64,000 nt of DNA from Arthrobacter sp. E3 (GCF_017353415.1 NZ_JAFMPX010000012.1:1-64000); one strand, 5' to 3'. Positions 1-8,657 are shown, counted from the first letter of the stretch. Notes: generated from the letters alone by a model not told the origin. Numbers and translations: made by a program.

Positions 1-120
1 ACACCCCGAAAGATTCCGCCGGCCACCCACCACACCAGCCCCCGCCAAACACGTCGGCATCAACCTACCCAAACCACAAACACCACAAAAACTAGCCAAG
101 TGACTCAACACAGCTTGACA
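1..120 (+). mobile_element. Right end of an IS3-like insertion sequence (partial)
   Basis: The plus strand carries the last 33 codons of a protein that stops at 101-103. The fragment begins HPERFRRPPTTPAP, which resembles the C-terminal tail of actinobacterial IS3-type transposases (NPERF..RPPTPP followed by INxP). About 17 bases after the stop the sequence reaches a CA dinucleotide at 119-120. Read inward on the minus strand the end is TGTCAAGCTGTGTTGAGTCA, a plausible terminal inverted repeat with the TG..CA ends usual in this family. Beyond position 120 the minus strand immediately reads as the start of a flavin monooxygenase. The left end is outside the window, so neither the second repeat nor the target duplication can be seen. 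Family assignment is by recall of the tail motif. Confidence 0.6.
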
Positions 121-198
121 ATTTTCGGCTGATTCAAATGCGCGCAACTGTGCCATGCCACTGGGGCCTGCACCAATGATTCCGACTCGCAATGACAT
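121..198 (-). pseudogene. 5' fragment of a flavin-containing monooxygenase gene, cut by the insertion sequence
   Basis: An ATG at 198 is preceded by a good ribosome site (AGGAGAG, about 5 bases upstream). The first 26 residues read MSLRVGIIGAGPSGMAQLRA followed by FESAEN. This is the GxGxxG FAD-binding start typical of flavin-containing monooxygenases. At 120 the similarity stops and the frame runs into insertion-sequence DNA, so the rest of the gene is separated or lost. The intact start and ribosome site argue for a recent disruption. Confidence 0.6.
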
Positions 199-258
199 GC
201 TGCTCTCCTCATCACTTGGATAAATTGTGCCGACAAATACCGACGCTTCGAATCCATG

Positions 259-518
259 TCGGGCTTACGATTCCAGTGAGATGGTCGCTGGAAGTTTTTC
301 TTGGCCGGAGATGGCCTGCAGTCCCAGTTGGACTGCCAACGGCCGGAGCAAGCGACGATAGAAGCTTCGTAGAAAACTATATAACCAGTGTTGCCGACAT
401 CGACCACCGTCCCTTTGGATGCCTACGCGCGGGCAACCCGCAACCTCGCCAACCGTGGCAATATCAGCCCACGCTCAGAATTTATACCCGATCCATCTCA
501 CTGGAATCGTAAGCCCGA
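259..518. mobile_element. 260-bp MITE-like element with 26-bp perfect terminal inverted repeats
   Basis: The ends 259-284 and 493-518 are perfect reverse complements over 26 bases; the left one begins TCGGGCTTACGATTCC. Each end is directly flanked by the hexamer TCCATG (253-258 and 519-524), which fits a 6-bp target-site duplication. The roughly 208-bp interior has no convincing coding region, so the element cannot encode its own transposase and would be moved in trans. The right end repeats a GGATCGGG unit just inside the terminal repeat, as some insertion sequences with multiple terminal repeats do. It lies about 60 bp upstream of the broken monooxygenase start. Confidence 0.75.
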
Positions 519-524
519 TCCATG

Positions 525-833
525 TCCGCCAAAAAGAATCGGAGCGTGTCAAAAGGCGCATCCTCGGCGGAACATCAAGGCGCGGTGTGCGCGCGGGCAG
601 GCGTTGCTGCAGTAAATAACCGGCGGATGGCCGCCGGCGGTTCCAAGGCTCAATCGCCGCTAGTGACGGGCTGGAACCGGTCGTGGTGCAAGCGTGCACC
701 AGGATTCGATAAGCCGTTTGCCGCAGATCCAAGACGCAGCAAACATGTTACCTATTGCAACATTTTAGCTTTCATAAGTCAAAATGTGTGAATTCGTAAG
801 ATCTACTAATGTATGAGTTTTGGGCGCTTGACC
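525..833. other. Gene-poor stretch right of the MITE
   Basis: I find no gene here that I can support. A plus-strand frame over about 522-740 is open but resembles nothing known to me. The last 60 bases before the ABC-F stop codon are AT-rich. It is probably degraded sequence belonging to the mobile-element region on the left. Confidence 0.4.
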
Positions 834-2471
834 CTACAGCTCCTGCAGTTGCCCTGCCTTGACCGACCAGCGGGTGTCGAGGCGAACATTTTCCAACAGC
901 CGCCTGTCGTGGGTCACGAGCAACAGGGTTCCCTCATAGCTGTCCAGCGCCTCCTCCAACTGTTCAATGGCAATCAAGTCAAGGTGGTTGGTGGGTTCGT
1001 CCAACACCAGCACATTGACGCCGCGTGCTTGTAGCAGGGCCAGGGATGCGCGGGTGCGTTCGCCGGGGGAGAGTGCCCTCATCGCGCTGGTGAACTGGTC
1101 CGCCTTGAGTCCAAACTTGGCCAACAGCGTGCGTACCTCGGCTTGATTCATCTCGGGAACCAATGCTTCAAAGGCTGCGCCCAGAGGATCGTGTTCCGGA
1201 AACTGGCTGCGAGCCTGGTCAATCTCACCGATGGCAACATTGGCACCCAAGGAGGCGGTTCCGGCGTCGGGCATGGTCCGGCCGAGCAAAAGCCGCAACA
1301 GCGTGGACTTGCCAGCGCCGTTGGGGCCGGTGATGCCAATCCGTTCCCCGGCGTTGACCTGGGCCGAGACCGGGCCGAGGGTGAAGCCGCCCTGGCGCAC
1401 CACTGCGGCGTTCAAGGTGGACACCACCGCGCTGGAGCGCGGCGCAGCACCGATGCTGAACTGCAGCGCCCACTCCTTGCGCGGTTCCTCCACTTCATCC
1501 AAGCGGGCGATCCTGGACTCCATCTGGCGAACCTTTTGGGCCTGCTTCTCACTGGATTCGGCGCTGGCGCGGCGACGGATCTTGTCATTGTCCGGATTCT
1601 TCTTCATCGCATTGCGCACGCCCTGGGAACTCCATTCGCGCTGCGTCCGGGCACGCCCCACCAAGTCAGCCTTCTTGTCCGCGAACTCGTCGTACGCTTC
1701 TCGGGCGTGGCGCTTGGCGATGGCGCGCTCCTCCAGGAAGGAGTCATAGCCGCCGTCGTACACGGCCACCTTTTTTTGCGCCAGGTCCAGTTCCACCACG
1801 GAGGTGATGCAGCGGGCCAGGAACTCCCTATCGTGGGAAACCAGCACGACTCCGCCGCGCAGGCCCGTGACGAACTCCTCCAGGCGCGCCAGCCCGGCCA
1901 GATCCAAATCATTGGTGGGCTCATCCAGCAGCACGATGTCGAAGCGGCTCAGCAGCAGGGCCGCCAGCGAAACCCTTGCTGCCTGACCGCCGGACAGCCC
2001 GGTCATGGCCGCCTCGGGGCCCACCTCCAGCCCCAGTTCGGCCAGCGTGGCGGGGATCCGCTCGTCAAGATCGGCGGCGCCGCACGCCAGCCAGTGGTCA
2101 AGGGCGTCGGCATACTTGTCATCGTCGGCGGAATTGCCGGAGCCCAGCGCATCGGCCGCAGCTTCCATGGTTTCGGTGGCCAGTGTGCAGCCCGTCCGGC
2201 GGCCAATGTACGCGGCCACGGTTTCACCCTCAAGACGCTCGTGTTCCTGCGGCAGCCAGCCCACAAACGCATCCTGCGGGGCTGTGCTCACTGTGCCGGC
2301 CTGCGGCGTCCCTGCCCCGGCGAGCAAGCCAAGCAGCGTTGACTTCCCGGCACCGTTGGCGCCCACTACGCCGATCACATCGCCCGGTGCCACCGTGAAG
2401 GAAAGGTTGTTGAACAAGGTGCGGTGTGCGTGGCCCCCGGAGAGGTCCTTCACGACAAGTGTTGCGCTCAT
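834..2471 (-). CDS. ABC-F family ATP-binding protein (dual ATPase)
   Basis: A 545-residue protein with two ABC ATPase domains and no membrane segments, the ABC-F layout (ribosome-associated translation or antibiotic-protection factors). The first domain has Walker A GANGAGKST near residue 38, signature LSGGQAAR and Walker B VLLDEPTNDLD. The second has GPNGAGKST, a variant signature LSPGERTR and LVLDEPTNHLD. A basic, charged linker rich in K, R and E joins them, as expected for the ABC-F interdomain arm. The C-terminus is short. It stands alone, divergent from the OsmC gene. The exact role (housekeeping or drug resistance) cannot be told from the sequence. Confidence 0.88.
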   Translation of the reverse strand: MSATLVVKDLSGGHAHRTLFNNLSFTVAPGDVIGVVGANGAGKSTLLGLLAGAGTPQAGTVSTAPQDAFVGWLPQEHERLEGETVAAYIGRRTGCTLATETMEAAADALGSGNSADDDKYADALDHWLACGAADLDERIPATLAELGLEVGPEAAMTGLSGGQAARVSLAALLLSRFDIVLLDEPTNDLDLAGLARLEEFVTGLRGGVVLVSHDREFLARCITSVVELDLAQKKVAVYDGGYDSFLEERAIAKRHAREAYDEFADKKADLVGRARTQREWSSQGVRNAMKKNPDNDKIRRRASAESSEKQAQKVRQMESRIARLDEVEEPRKEWALQFSIGAAPRSSAVVSTLNAAVVRQGGFTLGPVSAQVNAGERIGITGPNGAGKSTLLRLLLGRTMPDAGTASLGANVAIGEIDQARSQFPEHDPLGAAFEALVPEMNQAEVRTLLAKFGLKADQFTSAMRALSPGERTRASLALLQARGVNVLVLDEPTNHLDLIAIEQLEEALDSYEGTLLLVTHDRRLLENVRLDTRWSVKAGQLQEL

Positions 2472-2758
2472 GAATCAATCTTAAGTTGCTTCCGGGGCTG
2501 ACTCTGACGGCAGCGAGGTGAGCTTGCCGCCGTCGTGCATGGAAGAACTGTTGCCCCGTGTGACGCTGGCATTGAAACTGGGAGCCCTGGGCAGGCAGAC
2601 TGATGGGCAGAATCAAGAGTTTCGACCACAGGCCCTGGCCGGTCGAGCGGCAACCCTCGCCACCATAGTGGGGTGCCCCAGGTGAGGATTCGACGCCCCG
2701 GCACCCGCCGCCGGCGTAAGTATGGCGCAGCATGCGCCTTCCCGAACGAAGGAACACC

Positions 2759-3319
2759 ATGACTGAAACAATCATCCGCAGCGAAATCATTGAGACCAGC
2801 GACGCTGCAACGCAGCGCTCGGCCCGCTTAGGCGAAGCAGGGACCGCGTGGGCCAAGCGCATTGGCGCCAAAGCCGAGAACGCGAGGCTGAGCTACAAGG
2901 TGACAGGGGTTGGCGTGGGCTCGGTGGCCACGCGCATCAGCGCCGGAAACCACCAGTTCACAGTGGATGAGCCCGCCGCGCTGGCTGGTGACGACGTCGC
3001 TGCAAGCCCGGTTGAGTATGCGCTGGGCGCCGTCATTGCGTGCCAGGTAGTGGTGTACCGGCTTTACGCCGAGAAATTGGGCATCCAGATCGATGACATC
3101 ACCATCGACGCCGAGGGTGACTTGGACGTGCGCGGCTTGTTCGGCCTGGACGAGACGGTGCGCCCCGGGTTCAGTGATATCCGGCTGGCCGTGAGCATTT
3201 CCGGCCCCGAATCACAGGAACGCTATGAAGAGCTGGGTCGGACAGTTGAAGCCCGCTGCCCCGTGCAGGACCTTTTCAGCAACACCACGCCGCTGAGCGC
3301 CGTAGTCACGAAGGTCTAG
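2759..3319 (+). CDS. OsmC family protein
   Basis: A 186-residue protein of the OsmC/Ohr fold, whose members are thiol-dependent peroxidases that act on organic hydroperoxides. The two expected cysteines are present: one in the helix IACQVVVYR and one in RCPVQDLFSNTTP near the C-terminus. I chose the ATG at 2759 because GAAGGA sits about 6 bases upstream; an in-frame ATG nine codons earlier has no such site. The stretch before it (2472-2758) is non-coding. Substrate range is unknown, since some OsmC paralogues are not peroxidases. Confidence 0.85.
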   Translation: MTETIIRSEIIETSDAATQRSARLGEAGTAWAKRIGAKAENARLSYKVTGVGVGSVATRISAGNHQFTVDEPAALAGDDVAASPVEYALGAVIACQVVVYRLYAEKLGIQIDDITIDAEGDLDVRGLFGLDETVRPGFSDIRLAVSISGPESQERYEELGRTVEARCPVQDLFSNTTPLSAVVTKV

Positions 3320-3337
3320 CTGCCACAGCCGGAAGGA

Positions 3338-4006
3338 CTAGCTGCCGGGAGCTTTTGAATCTGCACTGCGGCCCAGCGACAGCCAGTTCTCCCGGGTGCG
3401 CAGGGCCGCACCGTCCGCGTCCCGTGAAGCGGCCAGCGCAATGATCCCGGCATGTGCCGTCACGGAGTGGCGGGCGGCGTGCGAGCTAAAACGCTGGCGC
3501 TCCACCCGCCGCACTACCGGCAGCGCAGAGTCCAGCACCGTGGGGATCATGTCATTGCCGCACGCATCAAGGAAGACGGCATGAAATTCGTCATCGGCGG
3601 CCAAGGCGGCGTCGACGTCGTCGTTCTTCAAGGCCGCGGCAAACTTGGCATTGGCCGCCGTCATGGACTCCAGCGCAGCATTTTTCAGATCCGGCACAGC
3701 AAGGCGCGCAGCGAGTTCGTGCATGGCGGCCACCACCTGCTGCGCGCTGAGCGTCGATTCAGGGTTGAACGGTGCCACGATGGTGGCCCGTCCCGGCTGG
3801 GCAATAATCAGGCCGGCCCGTTCCAGCCGCAGCAATGCCTCACGGATAGGGGTGCGGCTGACGCCAAGCCATGCTTCCAGTTCAGGGTCCCGCAACCTTT
3901 CACCCGGGGCAAAAGTGCCGTCCACAATGGCGTCGCGAATGGATTCGTACACGTCGTTGCGCAAGAGTGAACGTTTGTGGATCCCTTGGTGCTGGGGTGT
4001 GGGCAT
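3338..4006 (-). CDS. GntR family transcriptional regulator (FadR/FCD type), likely regulator of acdS
   Basis: A 222-residue protein. The N-terminal winged helix-turn-helix reads DVYESIRDAIVDGTFAPGER and continues with a recognition helix in VSRTPIREALLRLERAGLI. A C-terminal FCD-type ligand domain follows, with histidines and acids in DDEFHAVFLD and the AHAGIIALAA region. The gene is divergent from ACC deaminase, whose promoter contains a 30-bp near-palindrome. The arrangement suggests it controls acdS, as GntR-family regulators near acdS do in other actinobacteria. The frame is open further upstream to 4105, but that part crosses a hairpin and is not typical coding sequence, so MPTPQHQG at 4006 is the better start. 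Confidence 0.8.
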   Translation of the reverse strand: MPTPQHQGIHKRSLLRNDVYESIRDAIVDGTFAPGERLRDPELEAWLGVSRTPIREALLRLERAGLIIAQPGRATIVAPFNPESTLSAQQVVAAMHELAARLAVPDLKNAALESMTAANAKFAAALKNDDVDAALAADDEFHAVFLDACGNDMIPTVLDSALPVVRRVERQRFSSHAARHSVTAHAGIIALAASRDADGAALRTRENWLSLGRSADSKAPGS

Positions 4007-4108
4007 GCAACATAGGATATATCGCGCGGCGGCGGGTAGGGTCACTTTTGATGGGGTAACGCGTTCATTCTGCAGCTGATGCGGGTTGCTGACCTCGGGG
4101 TTCATTCG

Positions 4109-4159
4109 TACTGCAGCTCAGGCGGGTGCTGCGCCTCGGCACCCGCCTGAGCTGCAGTA
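4109..4159. repeat. Long perfect hairpin in the divergent GntR/acdS spacer
   Basis: Two perfectly complementary 21-base arms (4109-4129 and 4139-4159) are separated by 9 bases. No T-tract follows on either strand. The left arm is preceded by a degenerate copy of itself about 40 bases upstream (CTGCAGCTGATGCGGGTTGC at 4071). This may be a dispersed REP-like unit rather than a terminator, since it lies between two divergent promoters. Confidence 0.7.
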
Positions 4160-4201
4160 TGGACGCCGTCTTCTGCCAGTAAACCCTTGACACGCCCTAG
4201 G

Positions 4202-4231
4202 TTTGCGTATCCAATATATTGCATACGCAAA
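4202..4231. promoter_or_regulatory. 30-bp near-palindromic operator upstream of acdS
   Basis: The arms TTTGCGTAT and ATACGCAAA surround a perfect CAATATATTG core, with a single mismatched pair between arm and core. It lies 48 bases upstream of the acdS GTG. The size and the outer GTAT/ATAC half-sites fit a GntR/FCD dimer site. The neighbouring divergent GntR protein is the obvious candidate to bind it. Confidence 0.65.
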
Positions 4232-4278
4232 ATTAGTATCGGCAGCACAATGCCGACACAACTTGAAAAGGAAATCCC

Positions 4279-5286
4279 GTGGCAATCTCTGATTTTGAGC
4301 GGTACCCGCTGACCTTCGGCCCCAGCCCCATCCACGACCTGCCGCGGCTCAGTGCGCACCTTGGCGGGGCGAATATCTGGGCCAAGCGCGAGGATGTGAA
4401 CAGTGGTCTGGCTTTTGGCGGGAACAAGACCCGCAAGCTTGAGTACATCGTCCCGGATGCCATTGCGCAGGGAGCCGACACGCTCGTTTCCATCGGCGGT
4501 TACCAGTCCAACCACACCCGTCAGGTTGCCGCCGTGGCTGCGAAGATCGGCATGAAGGCCCGCCTCGTGCAGGAAAACTGGGTTGACTGGCCGGACCCCC
4601 TTTCGGACCGTGTGGGCAACATCCAGCTGTCACGCATCATGGGTGCAGATGTCCGCCTTGACGCTGCGGGATTCGATATTGGCATCCGCAGCAGCTGGGA
4701 ACAGGCCATCAAGGACGTTGAAGACGCCGGCGGCAAGCCATACCCTATCCCCGCCGGGGCCTCAGAACACCATTTGGGTGGTTTGGGCTTTGCGAACTGG
4801 GCCTACGAGGTGGAGATGCAGGAGAAGGAACTGGGCATCTTCTTCGACACCATTGTGGTCTGCACCGTCACCGGCTCCACCCATGCCGGGATGATCGCCG
4901 GATTTGCCGGCCAGGACCGGCCGCGGCGCATCATTGGCATCGACGCGTCCGCCACCATCGAAAAGACCCGCGCACAAGTGAGTCGGATTGCCCGGCATAC
5001 CGCGCAACTGATCGGTCTGGATCGGAAACTGCGCGATGATGAGATCACCGTCTTGGAAGGCTGGGCCGGAGACTTCTACGGCATCCCCGTTAAATCCACC
5101 CTAGACGCCATCCACCTCACCGGCTCGTTGGAAGGGATGATCATCGACCCCGTGTATGAAGGCAAATCGATGGCCGGGCTCATTGACCTTGTTCGCACCA
5201 AGGACATCCCCGAAACCAGCAACGTACTCTACGCCCACCTCGGAGGCCAGCTGGCCCTCAACGCCTACAGTGGGCTGTTCCGCTAA
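4279..5286 (+). CDS. acdS: 1-aminocyclopropane-1-carboxylate (ACC) deaminase
   Basis: A 335-residue PLP-dependent fold-type II enzyme that cleaves ACC, the plant ethylene precursor, to 2-oxobutyrate and ammonia. The PLP lysine is K50 in [12 protein letters not shown]. The close paralogue D-cysteine desulfhydrase differs at two diagnostic sites. Here they are glutamate 294 (in VYEGKSM) and leucine 321 (in YAHLGG), matching the E295/L322 pair of Pseudomonas ACC deaminase. The start is a GTG behind AAAGGAAA. It is single-gene and probably controlled by the divergent GntR protein. It suggests a plant-associated lifestyle, since ACC serves as a nitrogen source and its removal lowers plant ethylene. 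Confidence 0.88.
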   Translation: MAISDFERYPLTFGPSPIHDLPRLSAHLGGANIWAKREDVNSGLAFGGNKTRKLEYIVPDAIAQGADTLVSIGGYQSNHTRQVAAVAAKIGMKARLVQENWVDWPDPLSDRVGNIQLSRIMGADVRLDAAGFDIGIRSSWEQAIKDVEDAGGKPYPIPAGASEHHLGGLGFANWAYEVEMQEKELGIFFDTIVVCTVTGSTHAGMIAGFAGQDRPRRIIGIDASATIEKTRAQVSRIARHTAQLIGLDRKLRDDEITVLEGWAGDFYGIPVKSTLDAIHLTGSLEGMIIDPVYEGKSMAGLIDLVRTKDIPETSNVLYAHLGGQLALNAYSGLFR

Positions 5287-5317
5287 GCGAGTTCTGACGG
5301 CTAAGCGAGTTCTGATG
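5282..5317 (+). repeat. 18-bp tandem duplication over the acdS stop codon
   Basis: Two adjacent 18-base units (5282-5299 and 5300-5317), GCTAAGCGAGTTCTGAyG, differ at one base. The first unit contains the acdS stop codon (TAA at 5284). It is probably a small slippage duplication at the end of the gene. Confidence 0.7.
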
Positions 5318-5420
5318 GCGCCACTGTTGGGCCTGCAACAATCGGCGTAACGTTGATCGAGGGGGCAGTTTGGGCCGCACGACCTGAACCGGTTCTACTG
5401 CTGAAGGAGCGTTGGAGAAG

Positions 5421-5564
5421 ATGCCAGACAAACAGCCGCACCATCACGAACACAAGAAGCTGGACAAGGGTCACGCAATCAAGGCAAAGCGTGCGGAAAA
5501 GAAAGCCCGCGGCGCAGTTGACGAATCAGCAGATCCGGTGGCCCACATGACCAAAAAACGCTGA
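5421..5564 (+). CDS. Small basic hypothetical protein (47 aa)
   Basis: A 47-residue reading frame starts with ATG behind GGAG and ends at TGA 5562-5564. It begins MPDKQPHHHEHKKLDKGHAI and is very rich in lysine, histidine and arginine, ending HMTKKR. Small lysine-rich proteins of this kind recur in Arthrobacter genomes. There is no signal peptide or membrane segment. The function is unknown; the charge suggests nucleic-acid contact, but that is only an inference. Confidence 0.55.
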   Translation: MPDKQPHHHEHKKLDKGHAIKAKRAEKKARGAVDESADPVAHMTKKR

Positions 5565-5672
5565 CAAGCTGCTTCCCCTGGCCCCGCTGCTGGCAGGCAT
5601 TTTTACCGCTGTGTGATGGTGGTTCATGCGTCTGCATGGAATAACCGGGGCCGGGCAGGCGTTGCAGCAAGC

Positions 5673-6722
5673 ATGAAACGCATCGGATTTCTTTCCTTTG
5701 GGCACTATGGCCCAGACCGTGGATCCCAGAGCAATGCGGCTGCTGACGCGCTGCATCAGGCGATCGACCTTTCCATGGCAGCCGAGGAACTGGGCATCGA
5801 CGGGGCTTTCTTCCGCGTGCACCACTTTGCCCGCCAGCAGGCTGCGCCCTTCCCGCTGCTGGCCGCCATAGCCGCCCGCACCAGCCGGATTGAAATTGGC
5901 ACGGGCGTCATTGACATGCGTTATGAAAACCCGCTCTACATGGCCGAGCAGGCGGCTGCCACCGACCTCATCAGCGACGGGCGCCTGCAACTGGGTGTCA
6001 GCAGGGGATCCCCCGAGCCGGCCGCCCACGGTGCAGCAGACTTTGGCCACCACCCGCTCGACGGCGAATCACAGGCCGACATGGCCAGGCGGCACACTGC
6101 TGAGTTCCGGCACGCCATCAGCGGCGCAGACGTTGCCGAAGCTGCCGAACACACCGCGGTGGACCATGGCTCGCTTCAAGATAAACGGTTGCTGCGCATC
6201 GAACCCCAGTCACCTGGCCTTTCCCGGCGCATCTGGTGGGGAGCAGGCTCGCGCGGCACCGCGGTGTGGGCGGCGCGGCAGGGCATGAACTTGATGAGTT
6301 CGACGCTGCTCACCGAAGATACCGGCATCCCCTTCGACCAGCTGCAGGCCGAGCAAATACAGCTGTTCCGGGATGAGTGGGCCGCGGCAGGCCATGATTT
6401 CACACCGCGCGTTTCCGTCAGCCGCAGTGTGATTCCCATCGTTGATGATGTGGACAACATGTACTTCGGTCTGCGTGCCCAGGCTGACAGCAGCGACCAG
6501 GTGGGTGTGATCGACGGCTTTCTCTCACGCTTTGGGAAGAGCTATATCGGGGATCCTGCGGACATTGCCCGCGACCTTGCCGCAGATGCTGCCGTCCAGG
6601 CAGCCGACACGCTCATGCTCACTGTGCCAAACCAGCTTGGTGTTGCTTACAACACCAAGATGCTGGCCAACATTGCCGAGTACATCGCCCCGGCCATCGG
6701 TTGGGAACCGGCCATCGCATAA
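5673..6722 (+). CDS. LLM class flavin-dependent oxidoreductase (luciferase-like)
   Basis: A 349-residue protein of the bacterial luciferase-like TIM-barrel family, which uses reduced FMN or F420. The N-terminus MKRIGFLSFGHYG and the block ARTSRIEIGTGVIDMRYENP followed by a mobile-loop region (LQLGVSRGSPEP) are typical. The conserved sequence continues through SRRIWWGAGSRGTAVWAA. I start at ATG 5673 because the family begins there, although the frame is open to 5613. The substrate cannot be predicted. It sits alone between the small basic protein and RNase J. Confidence 0.82.
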   Translation: MKRIGFLSFGHYGPDRGSQSNAAADALHQAIDLSMAAEELGIDGAFFRVHHFARQQAAPFPLLAAIAARTSRIEIGTGVIDMRYENPLYMAEQAAATDLISDGRLQLGVSRGSPEPAAHGAADFGHHPLDGESQADMARRHTAEFRHAISGADVAEAAEHTAVDHGSLQDKRLLRIEPQSPGLSRRIWWGAGSRGTAVWAARQGMNLMSSTLLTEDTGIPFDQLQAEQIQLFRDEWAAAGHDFTPRVSVSRSVIPIVDDVDNMYFGLRAQADSSDQVGVIDGFLSRFGKSYIGDPADIARDLAADAAVQAADTLMLTVPNQLGVAYNTKMLANIAEYIAPAIGWEPAIA

Positions 6723-6980
6723 GGCTCTGCGGGGGTAATCCCGGTAGCAGCCAACCGCGTCGAAACGTTGAGGCAAGTGCTCAACGGGAGTGCCGCCGTC
6801 GTGCTTCCCGGGCGGTCTGTGGCACATGGCAGTTACTGCGCGGCGGCGGTGGTAAAATCGGCTGAGGGAAAACCCGAATTTTTTTGCGATACCGGAGCTA
6901 CACCTGGCCGAATGCATCGCACCAGAAGGCAGTGCACCATCGCCTGCCCGCCACCCACGACACGACAGAGTCTGGAATCC

Positions 6981-8654
6981 ATGAGAAGAACACCACGCCG
7001 GACCCCGCCCACCTTGGAAGACGGCGCAATGCGCATCGTCGCCCTTGGCGGACTGGGGGAGATCGGCCGCAATATGACCGTCTTCGAATTCGCAGGAAAA
7101 TTGCTGATTGTTGACTGCGGGGTGCTTTTCCCCGAAGAGCACCACCCAGGCGTCGATCTGATCCTTCCCGATTTTTCCTATTTGAAGGACAGATGGCAGG
7201 ACGTTGTCGGCCTGGTCCTGACCCACGGCCACGAGGACCACATTGGCGGTGTGCCGTACCTGCTCAAGGAGCGCGGCGACATTCCGGTCATCTCCGCCAA
7301 ACTGACCTTGGCCTTCGTGAAGACCAAGCTCGACGAGCACCGGATCAAGGCCAAGATGATCCAAGTCAAGGAAGGCGACCGTCGCAAGTTCGGCCCGTTC
7401 GACGTCGAATTCCTGGCAGTGAACCACTCCATCCCGGACGGTCTGGCTGTTGCCATCCGCACACCGGCCGGCCTGGTGTTGGAAACCGGTGACTTCAAGA
7501 TGGACCAGTTCCCGCTGGACAAGCGCATCACCGACCTGGCTGGCTTTGCCCGCCTGGGCGAGGAAGGCGTGGACCTGTTCCTGCCTGACTCCACCAATGC
7601 CGAGGTTCCGGGCTTCCTAGCCGCCGAAGCCGATCTGATTCCAGCCATTGATGCCGTCATGCGCACCGCGCCGCGCCGCGTGGTGGTCTCCAGCTTCGCC
7701 AGCCACGTCCACCGCATCCAGCAGATCATCGACTCTGCCCACAAGTACAACCGCAAGATCGCGTTTGTGGGCCGCTCCATGGTGCGCAACATGACCACGG
7801 CGCGCGAGCTGGGCTACTTGAAGATCCCGCGCGGCATGCTCGTCGACGCCAAGGAATTGGAGAAGATGGCCCCGAACAAGGCCGTCCTCATCTGCACCGG
7901 TTCACAGGGTGAACCGATGGCAGCACTGGCGCGCATGGCAAACGGTGACCACCAGATCAACCTGACCGAGGGCGACACCGTCCTGCTGGCCAGCTCGCTG
8001 GTGCCCGGTAACGAGTCCTCGATCTACCGCTTGATCAACGACCTCACCAAGCAGGGCGCCAATGTGATCCACAAGGGCAATGCAAAGGTCCACGTCTCCG
8101 GCCACGCCAGTGCCGGCGAACTTGTTTACTGCTACAACTTGGTCCGTCCGCGCAACGTCATGCCGGTGCACGGTGAATATCGCCACCTCAAGGCCAACGC
8201 CGAACTTGCCATCCGCACCGGTGTTGACCCCAAGAACGCGTTCATTGTTGAAGACGGCACCACCATTGATCTCAAGGGTGGCGTGGCGAAGGTGACCGGC
8301 AGCGTTCCGGCCGCCTACGTGTATGTGGAGAACATGGTTGCCGGTGCGGCAACTGAGGAATCTCTGCAGGACCGCCTCCGTTTGGGTGCAGACGGTGCCG
8401 TTACACTGCTGCTGATTGTCAACCCGGACACCGGCAAGATCGAAGAAGACCCGGAATTCTTCCCGGTGGGCTTTAACTTGACGGCCAAGGACCTGGAAAA
8501 GGCCACGGGCATCGTGGAAAAGACCATCTCCGGACTTCGCAGCGAGAAGACAGGACCCGTGGCGGAGAAGGCCATTGCCGATGCGCTGCTGCGCTGGTCC
8601 GACAGGGCGCTGCGCCGCAAGCCGGTCTACACCGTCATCATCGTGGACGCGTAA
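6981..8654 (+). CDS. rnj: Ribonuclease J
   Basis: A 557-residue RNase J: a metallo-beta-lactamase and beta-CASP nuclease that processes and degrades RNA by endonuclease and 5'-exonuclease action. The zinc-binding motif is H82-x-H84-x-D86-H87 in LTHGHEDHIGG. Further metal ligands lie in VNHSIPDG and LETGDFKMD. The beta-CASP part carries GSQGEPMAAL and HVSGHAS. The ATG at 6981 is the likely start; ATG 7029 just before MRIVALGGLGEIGRN is possible. The usual dapA neighbour is absent and the flanks are a luciferase-like gene and a Wadjet operon, so gene order here has been rearranged. Confidence 0.93.
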   Translation: MRRTPRRTPPTLEDGAMRIVALGGLGEIGRNMTVFEFAGKLLIVDCGVLFPEEHHPGVDLILPDFSYLKDRWQDVVGLVLTHGHEDHIGGVPYLLKERGDIPVISAKLTLAFVKTKLDEHRIKAKMIQVKEGDRRKFGPFDVEFLAVNHSIPDGLAVAIRTPAGLVLETGDFKMDQFPLDKRITDLAGFARLGEEGVDLFLPDSTNAEVPGFLAAEADLIPAIDAVMRTAPRRVVVSSFASHVHRIQQIIDSAHKYNRKIAFVGRSMVRNMTTARELGYLKIPRGMLVDAKELEKMAPNKAVLICTGSQGEPMAALARMANGDHQINLTEGDTVLLASSLVPGNESSIYRLINDLTKQGANVIHKGNAKVHVSGHASAGELVYCYNLVRPRNVMPVHGEYRHLKANAELAIRTGVDPKNAFIVEDGTTIDLKGGVAKVTGSVPAAYVYVENMVAGAATEESLQDRLRLGADGAVTLLLIVNPDTGKIEEDPEFFPVGFNLTAKDLEKATGIVEKTISGLRSEKTGPVAEKAIADALLRWSDRALRRKPVYTVIIVDA

Positions 8655-8657
8655 ACC

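Noticed and set aside
1143-2342. Long open frame on the plus strand (399 codons) opposite the ABC-F gene
   Set aside because: It is antisense to a clear ABC-F ATPase, has no recognisable domain and has the composition of a GC-rich shadow frame.
3960-4105. Longer N-terminus for the GntR regulator next to acdS
   Set aside because: The extra 33 codons have no winged-helix features and lie in the divergent promoter region.
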